Numbered from the stretch's first letter, positions 36,530 through 48,607 are shown. The stretch is 64,000 nt of DNA from Papio anubis (GCF_008728515.1 NC_044979.1:166726782-166790781), one strand, 5' to 3'. Made by a program: numbers and translations. The notes: generated from the sequence alone by a model not told the origin.

Positions 36530-36829
36530 GGCCGGACACGGTGGCTCATGCCTGTAATCCCAGCACTTTTGGGAGGCTGAGGCAGGCGGATCATCTGAGG
36601 TCAGGAGTTCAAGACCAGTCTGGCCAACATGGTGAAAATGTCATCTCTACTAAAAATACAAAAATTAGCCGGGGGTGGTGGCACGTGCCTGTAATCCCAG
36701 CTACTTGGGAGGCTGAGGCAGGAGAATCGCTTGAACCCGGAAGGCAGAGGTTGCAGTGAGTCAAGACTGCACCACTGCACTCCAGCCTGGGAGACAGAGT
36801 GAGACTCCATCTCAAAAATAATAATAATA
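36530..36829 (+). mobile_element. Alu (plus)
   Basis: Starts 'ggccggacacggtggctca' and its tail has become (AAT)n. Target duplication AGAAGAAGAAAG at 36516-36527 and 36834-36845. Confidence 0.94.
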
Positions 36830-36849
36830 GAACAGAAGAAGAAAGAGAT

Positions 36850-38168
36850 AATTTCAAAAAACACCAAGTAAATTAATAGAAATTTTAGAAATAGAAACTA
36901 TAACCAATGAAAGGAAATACTCAATAGATGAGACGTAAATTGATGAAATGAGAAAAGACTAGAACATCTATCTGAAGACATTACCTTACTAGAGCTCCTA
37001 AAGAAATCTTCAAATGTTAAAACTATCAAAATGGAATTGCATTTTCAGCTAAAATATTACCCAAGAAAGAGACTTTAATAAAGACTTTTGAGAAACAAAG
37101 AATGAGAAAGTTTACCAAGAACAGAAACTCACTGAAAAAGTTCTCTAAAGGATGTACTTTCAGGTGAGGAAAGAAAGATCTGGTACACAAGTGAAAATGA
37201 TAAACAGCTGATACACACACAGATAAGTCTTAGTATATACGACAACTCCCCCCCAACTCCCCAAAAAAGGTACTTGGGGGCAAAAAAAAAAAAAATACAA
37301 ACTGCAACTAAAACAATGGTGGAAATGATTATATTTAAAGCCATTTCATAATTTTATGCAAGAGGGAACTAGAAACACTAACTTTGGTTTCTGTTAATAC
37401 TCATGTTAAAATTTTAAGATCAACCACTAAAAGAACAGAAATAGATTATATAGGTTGAAAGGAGAAAGCAGAATTTATCAATGCAACCTGGAAGAGGACA
37501 GGAAAGGAAAAGAAAAACAAGTGAGACAAATTGAGCAAAACAAGATAATAGAAACAAATAAAAATATGTAGATATTCTAAACAAATGTAAGACAGCCTAA
37601 CATAATACTTAAATTTCATGTTTAGATTATAGAAAAAAACAGTGCAAAACAAAGCCCCAGCGGCATGCTGTATGGAAGTGACAGACTTAAACATAAAAGA
37701 CACAGAAGATTAAAAGGTTGGAAAACTGTATTAGGCAAACATAAAGAAAGTTTCAAAAATGTCAGATACAATCGATTAGTCAGGATACTGAATACGTAAA
37801 CATCAGTAATTATACAGCTTGATCCATGAATGCGTTTCAAACCTATACCCAAGAAATTGGTGAATATACATTTTCCATAAAAATTAGCAATTTATGCAAA
37901 TTGGCCACATATCAGGCCACAGTATAAGTTTTAAGCAATACCAAAGAATCTGCATGGATGCAGACCACAATGGCAACATTCTTCTTGGAACTAAATATTT
38001 TATGAAAGAAAAAAAGGCCAATAACACTAAAGACAGTTTTAAAAAAGAAAAACAAGATTAGGGGATTTTACCTACCAGATCTCAAAACATATTACAAAAT
38101 TACAGTAATCTAAAGCAGTGCAGAACAGGCTAACAGAACAGAGAGCTCAGAAACAGTGCCTCTATCCC
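36850..38168 (+). mobile_element. Old L1/HAL1-like remnant, first part
   Basis: A-rich degraded LINE sequence. 'agactttaataaagactttt' and 'gagaaacaaagaatgagaaa' resemble HAL1/L1M. 'atcaggccacagtataag' and 'ccagatctcaaaacatatta' match L1 ORF2. No open frame remains. Confidence 0.65.
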
Positions 38169-38268
38169 ATGCAGAGGTTCCTCAACTTATGATGGGGTTA
38201 TGCCCCAATAAACCCATCACAAAGTCAAAAAATCATTAAGTCAAATCATCATACATTGGAGACCATCT
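38169..38268. mobile_element. Tigger-like element, interrupted by an Alu
   Basis: 'cagaggttcctcaacttatg', 'atggggttatgcccc' and 'aaaaaatcattaagtcaaat' match the left part of a Tigger-type repeat. After the Alu it resumes briefly at about 38567-38590. Confidence 0.65.
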
Positions 38269-38566
38269 GGCCAGGCATGGTGGTTCACACCTGTAATCCC
38301 AGCACTTTGGGAGGCCGAGGCAGGCGGATCGTGAGGTCAGGAGTTCGAGACCAGCCTGACCAACATGGTGAAACCCCATCTCCAATAAAAATACAAAAAT
38401 TCGCCAGGTGTAGTGGCACACACCTATAATCCCAGCCACTCAGGAGGCTGAGGCAGGAGAATCACTTGAACCCAGGAGACGGAGGTTACAGTGAACTGAG
38501 ACTGTGCCACTGCACTCCAGCCTGGGCAGCAGAGTGAAATGCCATCTCAAAAACAAACAAAAAAAA
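38269..38566 (+). mobile_element. Alu (plus)
   Basis: Starts 'ggccaggcatggtggttca' and ends 'aaaacaaacaaaaaaaag'. Imperfect target duplication: 'ggagaccatct' before and 'gggggccatct' after. Confidence 0.94.
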
Positions 38567-38594
38567 GTGGGGGCCATCTGTATATGGAAATGTG

Positions 38595-39020
38595 AAATAC
38601 AGCAGTTGTGCCATTGCAGACCAGTGAGAAAGGAATAGAATATTTGATAAATGATGCTAGGACAGTAGCCATATGAAGAAACATAACATTGGATCCCAAC
38701 TCACACCATTGACAAAAATCAGTACCAGAGATATAAATCAGTATGTGAATAGCCCAAACTGTAAATCTTTTAGAAGAAAATATAGAAGACAGTGTTTATT
38801 ACTTCAGGAGAGAGAGAGATTTCTTAAACAAGATATAAAGAGTACAAACCATGTAAGATTGAAAATTCAGATTTTGCTGAAATTAAACACTTTTGTTTGT
38901 AAAAAGGCACCATAAATACAAGAAGACATGTTACAGACTAAAAAAGTTATCTTCAATACATATAACTAGCAAAATATTAACATCTAAAATATAAAAGAAC
39001 TCCTACAAATCAATAACTGG
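38595..39020 (+). mobile_element. Old L1 ORF2 remnant, second part
   Basis: 'aatatttgataaatgatgct', 'ttaaacaagatataaagag' and 'ctcctacaaatcaataa' match L1 ORF2. It probably belongs to the same element as 36850-38168. Confidence 0.7.
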
Positions 39021-39149
39021 AGGTGTATCTGATTCTAAAGCATATATTTTTTTTATCCCCGTATGTCATGTTTTCTACCCTTAACTGAATAAAATGAATT
39101 AGAATAGGCAATGCAGTTTGCAGCAGATCATTTGCAAAGATGACAGTGA

Positions 39150-39620
39150 TTATTTATTTCATCTCTTTAAGCACAGGCTTTTGTGTCTATTTTGCCATTC
39201 CATGAATTTGGGCTGGTGTTGTGATTTGCTTTGACCAACAGAATGCAACTTAAGAGATAATATGTTAATTATGAGCCAAGGCCTCAAGTGACTTTGCAGT
39301 CTCTGATCTTGCCCTGCTGGTAACTCTGAGCCCACCATACAAAGAAATCTCAAGCTAGCCTCCAATGAGAGACCCCAAGCAAAGGTGGCCCAGCTGTCTA
39401 ATCACCACACGTGGGAGTGAGTTAGGCCATCTTAAACCCTCCAGCCCCAGTCAAGCCACTGGATCACAGAGCCACATGAGTGACTCCAGGGAAGATCAGC
39501 AGAACAACCAACCAGCTGAGCCCAGCCCAAACTGCTGAGCCACAGAACAGTGAGCAAGTTTGCTGCGTGGTAGGAGATAACCAGTAAGTGATTAGGGGGA
39601 ATTGCATGATACAAGAAAGC
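39150..39620. repeat. Ancient interspersed repeat, family uncertain
   Basis: 'ttgtgatttgctttgaccaa' + 'cagaatgcaa' and the later 'agatcagcagaacaaccaac' + 'cagctgagcccagcccaaa' are phrases of a known dispersed mammalian repeat. I cannot assign LTR or LINE with certainty. Confidence 0.5.
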
Positions 39621-40243
39621 CAGAAACGCAGGAGTTGACTGTGGTACACCTCAAGGAAGCTGAGGAGAGACACCAGCATGGCAGGAAGAAGGAATTCAAG
39701 TGGGAAAGGCCATTGTTCTGACTCCCATACTTTAGGGCCTTCTCTAAACACTCCCAGCTTAAGAAGTGTAGACACCACCATTGTCAACTTTTGGTTTTTT
39801 TGTTTTTTGTTTTTTGTTTTTTTTTTAAATCCCATACAAACAGAATTTAGCCACTTCCTATTCTAGCTTCCTCTGTACTACTCACAACAGTAGTAGGCAA
39901 GAGGCTTTCCCCTAATGATAGAAATTGAAGGAATTATCTTCTTTGTTCTGGACATTCCCGTCCCCACCTACTTACCAGGAAACAATGCACGACAGCTCTG
40001 CTACCAGTCAGAGAGAGAAGACTGAAGATAAGGCTTGGCAGTGGCCAAAGAAGCAGCCAGAGCAAGCAGAATGCCCGTCCATATTTCGGTACCGAGCACA
40101 TGGCCAGGCATGCAGCAGAGGCGCAGGGGAGAGGGAAGAGGGCTCAATCTAGAGAGACAAAGCCTCAGGGAATGAAGAAGCCCAGAGCAGGACTGCGGAC
40201 CCTCTCAGACAGGGTCCATAGGCCAAGTCAAAAGCCTCCATAG

Positions 40244-40412
40244 GGCCGGGCGCAGTGGCTCCCAACTGTAATCCCAAACTCCTGAAAGGCTAGAGAAGTA
40301 GGATCGCTTGAGTCCAGGAGTTCAAGGCTGCAGTGAACCATGATTGTGATACTGCACTCCAGCCTGGGTGACAGAGTGAAACCCCAATTCTACTTGAAAG
40401 AAAAAAAAAAAA
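40244..40412 (+). mobile_element. Partial Alu (plus), internally deleted
   Basis: An Alu head 'ggccgggcgcagtggctccc' is joined to a right-arm-like segment 'gcactccagcctgggtgaca' with about 130 bp missing, giving a monomer-sized copy. Confidence 0.88.
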
Positions 40413-41040
40413 CCTGTGGTAATGCTGTAAATAAAATTCATTGTTGTGAACAGGTAAAATCAATGCTTTGCCTTTTAAGTTACTTCCATTAATAATATTT
40501 TTGTTACTGTGAAAATGTTTGCAATCAGTACCTCCCACACACCATTAGCAGGACAGACAACGAGGAGATTTGGGAAAGTACAAACATATTAGTGTAAGTT
40601 TACGTTGAGATTTACCTTTCGTTTACCCAGATTAGACACATCTACTTTGGCTTCGTTCAAGTCCATGTGAGACTTAAGCTTACAGGAGGAAGAAAAAATA
40701 TTCTGGCCTCGTGAGATGTCTTAACACTGTGTTTTAAGCAGATCCTCCAATTCAAACACTGACAAAGAGAAACAATTATAACACTACACTTTTAAAAAGT
40801 CTTTTAAATGCCTGAGTTTAAATCCCTGATGGAAAAAGAACGACTGGGGGTGGGGGCAAAAGAAAGCTTAGACACTGTCTATAAAGATATTTAGCTGGAA
40901 CTCAACCGTTAGGATATAATTTTATTTTGCGTTTCACTCATTTTACTGTTGTAAGATTTTAAGAATTCCATATAAGCACCCATAATAAGATCAGCATAAA
41001 TGCTCACCCGTCCAACAAAGCTAAAAAATAAACCAAAATA

Positions 41041-41084
41041 GAGAGAGAAAAGAGAGAGAGAGAAAGAAAGAAAGAGAGAGAAAG
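41041..41084. repeat. (GA)n/(GAAA)n purine tract
   Basis: An uninterrupted purine run made of GA and GAAA units. Such tracts can be length-variable. Confidence 0.95.
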
Positions 41085-42059
41085 GAACGTTACAACTTGA
41101 ACTTGGTAGACAAATAATAACTTCTTGTCACAAAATCTCAGTCTTTGTTTCCTAGAGAGAGAAATTCAAAAATCCGTAAAAACTTACTAATCCTGTTAGC
41201 TTGTTGTGAAAGTCAAATATAAAGTACATTAATAATCTTTAAAAATATCAAAATAGAGCATCTCAGTCTCCGAAACATGTTTTTCTCACACGCAGGATTT
41301 GACGGTGTCATCAGTCAAATCTCACTGGAAGTTACCCCGCCCCCGGCCCTAGCAGGGCCCACCCAAGCAGGCCATGTGCTGTGTGACAAGAAGCACAGCA
41401 GGCCGACAGTTTACCAGGCGCGCATGGCTCCAAATGTTATCGACAAACAAACAGAGGACCATGTGCTGCCCGGGTATCTGTGAGACTTCAGAGAACCTGA
41501 AGCCCTGGACCATATTTGTTTGTGGGAAGAGAAATCTGTGCAGTTCCTCTTCCTTTGCTGCCCCTCCCTGCCGCCTGACTGTCTTTGGTTTTCAGAATCG
41601 AGCTCCAGGCCATCTCCATGGAACATCAGACCAAAATAGAACCTCACACTTCACGGGTACTGCACAGAGGCACGTCCCGCCCACGCAGACCAAGCGGCTG
41701 TCCGTGCTCAGCGCTTGGCAATTCCTCGCTCTGAAGCAAGGTGCCTTCGACTTTCACGGCTATCACAGAGGCCTTTCCTGTTCAACAAACGCTGTTTAAT
41801 CTACTTCCTGCAGGAGGGGCATTGGTCTGGACTGCAGAGCACAGGCTTCCACTTGGCATCAGACAGACACGCCTGAGGTTTATCAAAGGGTCTGACTCTC
41901 CAACTCCAGCGCTGGCCCTAATTGCCTTTAACATGCCATGGGCCTGCTGTTAGCCACACGCACTAGGCTTTCTCCAACACAGTAGCAGGAATAACCATTT
42001 TTTGAACAAGAAGCAGCTCTTAGAACTCTGGAACTTTTATTATTTTTAAAATTGTTACC

Positions 42060-42358
42060 TTTTTTTTTTCTTTTTTTTGAGACAGAGTTTCACTGTTGTC
42101 TCCTGGGCTGGAGTGCAATGGTGCGATCCCAGCTCACTGCAACTTCCGCCTCCCCGGTTCAAGCGATTCTCCTACCTCAGCCTCCTGAGTAGCTGGGATT
42201 ACAGGCACCTGCCACCACTCCTGGCTAATTTTTTGTACTTTTAGTAGAGACAGGGTTTCGCTGTGTTGGCCAGGCTGGTCTTGAACTCCTGACCTCAGGT
42301 GATTCACCCTCAGCCTCCCAAAGTGCTGGGATTACAGGCATGAGCCACCGTGCCCAGG
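42060..42358 (-). mobile_element. Alu (minus), first of two in the same orientation
   Basis: T-rich start then 'gagacagagtttcactgttg' and ending 'tgagccaccgtgcccagg'. The flanks 'ttgttacct' and 'ctgttactt' suggest an imperfect target duplication. Confidence 0.93.
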
Positions 42359-42366
42359 CTGTTACT

Positions 42367-42660
42367 TTCTTTTTTAGAGATAGGGTCTTGCTTGTCTCAC
42401 AGGCTGGAGTGCAGTGGTGTGATCAAGGATCTCTGCAGCCTCAACCTTTTGTGCTCAAGTGATCTTCCTGCCTCAGCTGCCTGATTAGCTGGGACTACAG
42501 GTGCACACCACCACGCCTGGCTAATTTTTAAATTTTTATAGAGACAAAGTCTCACTATGTTGCCCAAGCTGGTCTCAAACTCCTGAGCTCAAGTAATCCT
42601 CCCACCTCAGCCTCCCAAAGTGGTGGGATTACAGATGTGCGCCACAACCAACACCTGGCC
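42367..42660 (-). mobile_element. AluJ-type Alu (minus)
   Basis: 'agagatagggtcttgcttgt' and 'cctgcctcagctgcctga' indicate an old J-type copy. It follows directly after the previous Alu. Confidence 0.92.
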
Positions 42661-43024
42661 TCTGGCACTTTTAATGTAATCCTGTGGGCTACTCATTGAG
42701 GTAAACCAAAGGCACGTGCTTCGCCCCAACTGGTCAAGTGGAATTCTAGGGACAATCACAGCAGAGCTGTACGTACCACAAAAATAAAGTGAACGTGAAC
42801 CCAGAGACAGAGAGAAACAGCCATTTGAAACTTTGGAAAGACACTAATGGTGTCCCTTGAACTATGATTCTTATAATTTGCATAAAAGCTGGGGTTTTGC
42901 ATAATTACTTTTACATAATTGCATTTATTTTTTCTTTGCTTTCTCCTCGATGTAAGAAGGAAAGACAAGGCCATAAAAGGGTATTTGTGTTGGAATTCTC
43001 TCAAATGCTTTATAAAACTTTTTT

Positions 43025-43313
43025 TTTTTTTGAGACGGAGTCTCCCTCCATTGCCCAGGCTAGAGTGCAGTGGTACAATCTCGGCTCATGGCAACCTCCA
43101 CCTTCCAGGTTCAAGCGAGTCTCCTGCCTCAGCCTCCCAAGTAGCTGGGATTACAGGCGTGTGCCACCACGCCCAGCTAATGTTTGTAATTTTAGTAAAG
43201 ATGGGGTTCCACCATATTGGTCAGGCTGGTCTAGAACTCCTGACCTTAGGTGATCCACCTGCCTCAGCCTTCCAAAGTGCTGGGATTACAGGTGTCAGCC
43301 ACTGCGCCCGGCC
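43025..43313 (-). mobile_element. Alu (minus)
   Basis: Reverse-complement Alu with a perfect 14-bp target duplication TATAAAACTTTTTT at 43011-43024 and 43314-43327. Confidence 0.95.
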
Positions 43314-43432
43314 TATAAAACTTTTTTAAAAAACTATTTTACATCTAGATTTGCTTTACTTTCCTATACTGATGTTCCCTGCAACATTTTCCTAACAGGG
43401 TGATAGAGCTATACCTTTTAATAAATTAGGCC

Positions 43433-43620
43433 GGTAGTTCTCAACTGGGGGAGATTTTGCTGCCCAGTGGCCTTTTGCCAATATGTTTGATGGGCACAAC
43501 TTGCGGAGGTGGCATACTATTGTCTTGTAGTGGCTTGCGGGGGTACTGTCTAACATCAACACACAGGACAGCTCCCCACAGCAAAGCATTACCTAGCCCA
43601 GATTGTTAATATTGCTAGAT
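43433..43620. mobile_element. MER20-type hAT element
   Basis: 'gtagttctcaactgggggag' + 'attttgctgcccagtgg' and 'cacacaggacagctccccac' match MER20. The right end is eroded. Confidence 0.75.
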
Positions 43621-44204
43621 AAGATCAGTATTCAAAATAAATCACACAAGAACATAAGAGAGACTTTTTTGAAACCTCACACAAATACAGTTCTGCAACT
43701 TCCTATTCTAGCTTCCCCTACACTGCTAAGATCTTTTTATAAAACCAGCCACTGAAGGAACTATCTTTTTGTCCTAGACATCCTTCCCTTTTTTTCCTAC
43801 CAATACGTACGAAAACAAATGCTTTGAAAAAAACCCAAACAGATGAAAGTAGCTCCAGTAAGATTGCAACTAGAACTCGGGGATGGCAAACAGCCAAGGA
43901 TAGGAAACTGAGTCTTACAGAGAACACTCAGGATAGACTCTCCTTATGCAGATCCTGGCTTTCTAAGCCAACGTGGCAACCCATGCAGCAGGCTTCCCTT
44001 GTAAACCAAGGAACGGGAGAATGGAGAATGTACTACAGGACCACCTAACAAATTTTCATTACAAAAAAATCTCAGCGAAGCAGATCACAAAACGTGATCA
44101 AGAAACTAGAGAAGGTTTGCATGTCACTGTAAAATTCCAATTATCTTATGATTCCACCAAGACAAGAAAAAGGGCGGGGAGCAATAACCAGGAAGAGCTG
44201 GTGA

Positions 44205-44330
44205 CCTAAGGCAGTGGCTCCCAAGCAGGGCTGGACGCTAGAAGCAACCACCAGAACAAATGCAGACGCAGACCCCATCCCAGACTAGATGACTCCATGA
44301 GCTCTGAAAAAGGACCCAGGAACCTCAGAA
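44205..44330. mobile_element. MER5-like hAT fragment
   Basis: 'ggcagtggctcccaagcagg' followed by 'gaccccatcccagactagat' resembles a MER5-family left half. Confidence 0.5.
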
Positions 44331-44509
44331 TTCATTTCTTTCTACTTGAGAAAGGAAAACATAAAAGGGTGTCATTCATAAACTTAGTTATCAGGTAATT
44401 CACCTGTTGCAGACTGAGGCAGCATAGAAGGCAGGGAGAAGGCTGAAAAAGAGCAATCTCTGGTCATAGGCCAGGGAATCCTCATGTGCCCCATAAGGGA
44501 ATGGCTTCA

Positions 44510-44695
44510 TATACAGAACATTTATTGAGCACTTACTGGGTAATATTCTAAACGCTTTACTTTTATGCGTCATTTAGTCCTCACAATAGCCCAGTGAGAT
44601 GATAGGGTGCCATTATCCCCATTTTATAGGTGAGGACACTGAGGCACGGAGGGATTAAACATGACCAGGTTAAGGTCATGAAGCTGATGAACACA
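44510..44695 (-). repeat. MIR (minus)
   Basis: 'cattatccccattttatagg', 'tgaggacactgaggcacgga' and 'gttaaggtcatgaagctgat' are reversed MIR core. Well preserved. Confidence 0.85.
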
Positions 44696-44712
44696 GAAAT
44701 GGACTGAGTTCT

Positions 44713-44997
44713 GGCCGGGTACGGTGGCTCATGCCTACAATCCCAGTACGTTCGGAGGGTAAGGCGGGTGGATCACCTGAGGCCAGGAGTTTGAGACCAG
44801 CCTGGCCAACATGGTGAAACCCGGTCTCTACTAAAAATACAAAATTTACCTGGGCGTGGTGGTGGGTGCCTATAATCCTGGCTATTTGGGAGGCTGAGGC
44901 AGGAGAATCAGTTGAACCCAGGAGGCAGAGGTTGCAGTGAGCCAAGATCCTGCCACTGCACTCCAGGCTGGGTGACAGAGTAAGACTCTGTCCCCCC
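44713..44997 (+). mobile_element. Alu (plus) lacking its A tail
   Basis: A normal Alu from 'ggccgggtacggtggctca' to 'agactctgtc', after which 'cccccggcc' stands where the A tail should be. 'atggactgagttc' before and 'atgactgagttcc' after look like the target duplication; a second near copy follows at 45019. Confidence 0.9.
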
Positions 44998-45852
44998 GGC
45001 CAATGACTGAGTTCCAAAGAAATGGACTAAGTTCCAAAGAACTTGGTCCCAGGCCCTACTCTTAGCCACTAGGCTGTGATGCTTCCACATAGAAGAAACA
45101 AACCTCTCTATGAGAAAGCATTTCAGAAACAATACAACTTTGAAAGCTAATCCCATACTCACTCAGGGTTCTTAGGGGAGGACCTGGCCAAGTCTGCACA
45201 CTTGAGTTTGTGAGACCGTGGAGCTCTGCAGGACCAGCCTCCAGCAGCCAGGCAGCAGCCAGCACTCACATGGACCCCAGGGTCCCTGAGACTCAGCAAG
45301 GCTCTCTGTCAAGGACACCGATCATCCACCTTAACTTACTCCCATCAAACCTCAAACCTGCCACTCAGGATGTTTCCTATTTTTAGTTACTTCTAAATTT
45401 AGGCTAAGGCTGTAGTCCAGCCTGCCCATTGTACGAAATTTTCTTGGTGGTTTTCTGTTTTAACTGCAGCTGTCTGTTGATACTGCTTATCTCTGCCCCA
45501 TCACGGAGCAGTCTTTCAGTTATTTTATCCTGTTTACTTGCCTCCACTTTTATCTTCCATTGTTAAGTGGGGACTAGAAAGCAGAAGCAATTAGAAGGTA
45601 GATAGGCAGAGACCCAGGTGGAGAACTGAAGCGCCTTCTCCCTGCCAGCAGGTCCAATTGGGCTGCTACTTGACCAGAGTATTCAGAAATTCTTCCGAAA
45701 TTTACTAATTTTGAAGCCAGTTTAGAAATCTTACCAAAAATAAATAATAAATAAAATAAAACTCCAAACAATACAGTGGCTTTACTTTCATGCTTTATTC
45801 TTGACTCAGTCTGATTACCTAACTTGACAAAGCAGACTCTGTTCTGAAGGAA

Positions 45853-46149
45853 TTTTTTTATTTTTTTAGACAGAGTTTCACTCTTGTTGCCCAGGCTGGA
45901 GTGCAATGGCACCATCTCGGCTCACTGCAACCTCTGCCTCCTGGGTTCAAGCAATTCTCCTGCCTCAGCCTCCCTAGTAGCTGAGATTACAGGCATGTGC
46001 CACCACGCCCGGCTAATTTTGTATTTTTAGTAGAGACGGATTTTCTCCATGTTGGTCAGGCTGGTCTCGAACTCCCGACCTCAGGTGATCCGCCTGCCCT
46101 GGCCTCCCAAAGGGCTGGGATTACCCTAACCCTAATCCTAATGCCTAGC
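45853..46149 (-). mobile_element. Alu (minus) with telomere-like patch in its head
   Basis: Normal reverse-complement Alu up to 'gctgggatta'. The next 18 bases read CCCTAACCCTAATCCTAA instead of the Alu head, followed by 'tgcctagc'. Target duplications CTGAAGGAATTTTT (45844) and CTGAAGGATTTTT (46150) bracket the whole. Confidence 0.93.
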
Positions 46150-46203
46150 CTGAAGGATTTTTGATGATTGTAAAATTGCAAGATTTCAAGAGATAAAGCA
46201 ATG

Positions 46204-46514
46204 TGGCCGGGTGCAGGCTCATGCCTGTAATCCCAGCACTTTGGGAGGCCGAGGCGGGCAGATCACCTGAGGTCAGGAGTTCGAGACCAGCCTAACCAAC
46301 ATGGTGAAACCCCGTCTCTACTAAAAATACAAAAATTAGCCAGGCGAGGTGGCAGGTGCCTGTAATCCCAGCTACTCAAGAGGCTGAGGCAGGAGAATCG
46401 CTTGAACCCAGGAGGCGGAGGTTGCAGTGAGCCAAGATGGTGCCATTGCACTCCAGCCGTGGGAACAAGAGCGAAACTCCGTTACAAAAAAAAAAAAAAA
46501 AAAAAAAACCACAA
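46204..46514 (+). mobile_element. Alu (plus)
   Basis: Full dimer with a tail of about 23 A and target duplication AGATAAAGCAATG at 46191-46203 and 46515-46527. It stands head to head with the previous Alu, about 55 bp away. Confidence 0.95.
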
Positions 46515-47130
46515 AGATAAAGCAATGAAAAAACAAAAAAACTACACTAAAACATAAATTGGAGCACAAAATTGAGTCATACTTATTATCATACTTTCAG
46601 CTCCATGCCTGGCACATAGTAAATAAATACTTAAAAAATAGTTCCGAGTTATGGCCATTTAATTGAAAAAAACATAATAATAAACCTTCCAAAGATGATC
46701 CCAAAATTGTAGTTTTAATGTGTTTCAAAATAATGGCAGGGTCCATGGATTTAGTGCACAGCCTCCAAAGGTGAGTGGTCTGAAGGAGGTAACACTAGTT
46801 GTGTCTAGTGTTTAAACAACTAGTCTAGTTGTTTAAAATTCCACCACACAAAAGACCAGACAGCAACTGTACACACAGAAATACGCAGATATTTCTGAAA
46901 TAGATATATATAAAATGCATTTTAAAAATCTTTTAAATGCATGTAAAGATTTGTTCAATGCATTTTAAACTCTATTAAATGTATTTTAATAGATTTTTAA
47001 GCAAACACATGTACATATACATATGCATACACAGATTTTTTTTTTAAAAAAGAAGAAAGAAATAGACCAACACATTAACAGTGGCTATCCTTAAAAAAAA
47101 CAAATTGTGAGCAATCTCAGTCATACTATA

Positions 47131-47365
47131 CATTAGGGGACAGCAAGTTTTATGTGTAAAGGGCCATAGAGTAAATAGTTTTGGCTCTGCAGACTCTAAG
47201 TCCTTGTCACAACTACTAACTACTCAACTCTGCCATTGCAGAGAGAAAGCAGCCAGAGACAAGGTGTAAATAAATGGCATGACTGTGTTCCAATAAAACT
47301 TTATTTACAAAAATAGGTGGTGGGCTGCTTTTAGCCTGTGGGTTGTAGTTTACCAACCTGTTTTT
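47131..47365. mobile_element. Old hAT-type element
   Basis: 'gtaaagggccatagagtaaa' + 'tagttttggctctgcag', then 'ccaataaaactttatttaca' and 'gttgtagtttaccaacctg'. Same family as 21176-21402. A T run interrupts its end. Confidence 0.6.
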
Positions 47366-48576
47366 TTTTTTTTTTTCCCCGTATCTGTAACGCAGAAGAA
47401 GGGCTCAGACAGAAGAAAAATATCCAAAGAAAATTGGGTACACACTGTTGCTTATACCACGTAGGTGTGCAAGCTTATAAAATCCTTTAAATAATCTAAT
47501 CTAACATAACATGTCTCATTCAAAGTCATATTCCAGAAACAACTGTATCTGTGAACCGTTTGATGGGGTCGAGCCTGCCATCTTGTGGTCACATGAAACA
47601 ACAGCCTTTATGGTCTTCATTCTCCTTTATTAAGGGTACACAACTCACTGGAGTCACTTTTCCAAAACGTGATTGAAATGTGGGGACCACAATAACATAA
47701 TGAGTCAAGGAAGTCAACTGTAACTGAGGGCAATCAATTTTCTGAAGCTTCAACTTGTCAAAATATTCCAAGGAGTCAATGAACAAAAGAATGAGGGCTC
47801 CTGCTTCCTCAGCAAGCCGAGCTTCAGAAAACGATTTGAAAAACAATAGCAGGGCAAGAATATCCAAGGACCCAAGAGGCTTCCATTTCAGATTCTGAAC
47901 GGAACCCTCTTTTTTTTTATCCCAAGCTTTGAAAAGAGAAAATAATGACAAAACCCCAACTTACTAAATCAACCCAAACCCTAGAACCCAGTCATGGAGA
48001 AATAAACGATAGCAATCTATGCTGCTCATCTGTTCCATCATCCACTCACTCTCTTGCTGAACAAGACGGGGCCACCCACGTAGTGAACCACACGTAAAGA
48101 GCCAGGAAGACGAAAATGAGGAATATAAATCCAGTCTCAGGAAACACATTTAGGCAAAAAGAGAGACACAAGCAAGTAAGAATCGCATGATCTAATGAGA
48201 GCCCACATGGAAGTCAAACGTGCAGGGTCGTGGGGGCCCAGAGGACAGAGCTAACTCTGTGGGGTCACAGGAAGACTTCGAAAGGCAGGTGGCACTCACA
48301 CTGCTTCTAGTAGAATGAGCACAGGTTGCCAGAAGGAGGGGGTGAGGAAGGAAGGGCAGGGCAGGGGGGTCACTGATGGGCTCAGGTTCAGCCTTCAGGG
48401 TAAAGAAGTCCAAAAGACAGAGCAAACAAGAGCTCTGCACACATTTCCACTCCGGGCCTCTCAGCATCTCAACTCACGTCCTTCTCTCAGACAGTAGGAA
48501 AGCAGGGCTGGGTGGTTTGGAAGATGATGACAGAGAAGGTAGGACTTAGTCTCAGCATCTTATGTGATTCCCAGCA

Positions 48577-48581
<5 letters not shown>

Positions 48582-48607
<26 letters not shown>

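Noticed and set aside
41330..41760. GC-rich interval considered as a CpG-island promoter
   Set aside because: It has only scattered CpGs, no clear core-promoter motifs and no adjoining first exon.
41374..41799. 141-codon plus-strand open frame in a GC-richer patch
   Set aside because: It lies antisense in intron with no recognisable domain, promoter or splice structure. The length is within chance for that base composition.
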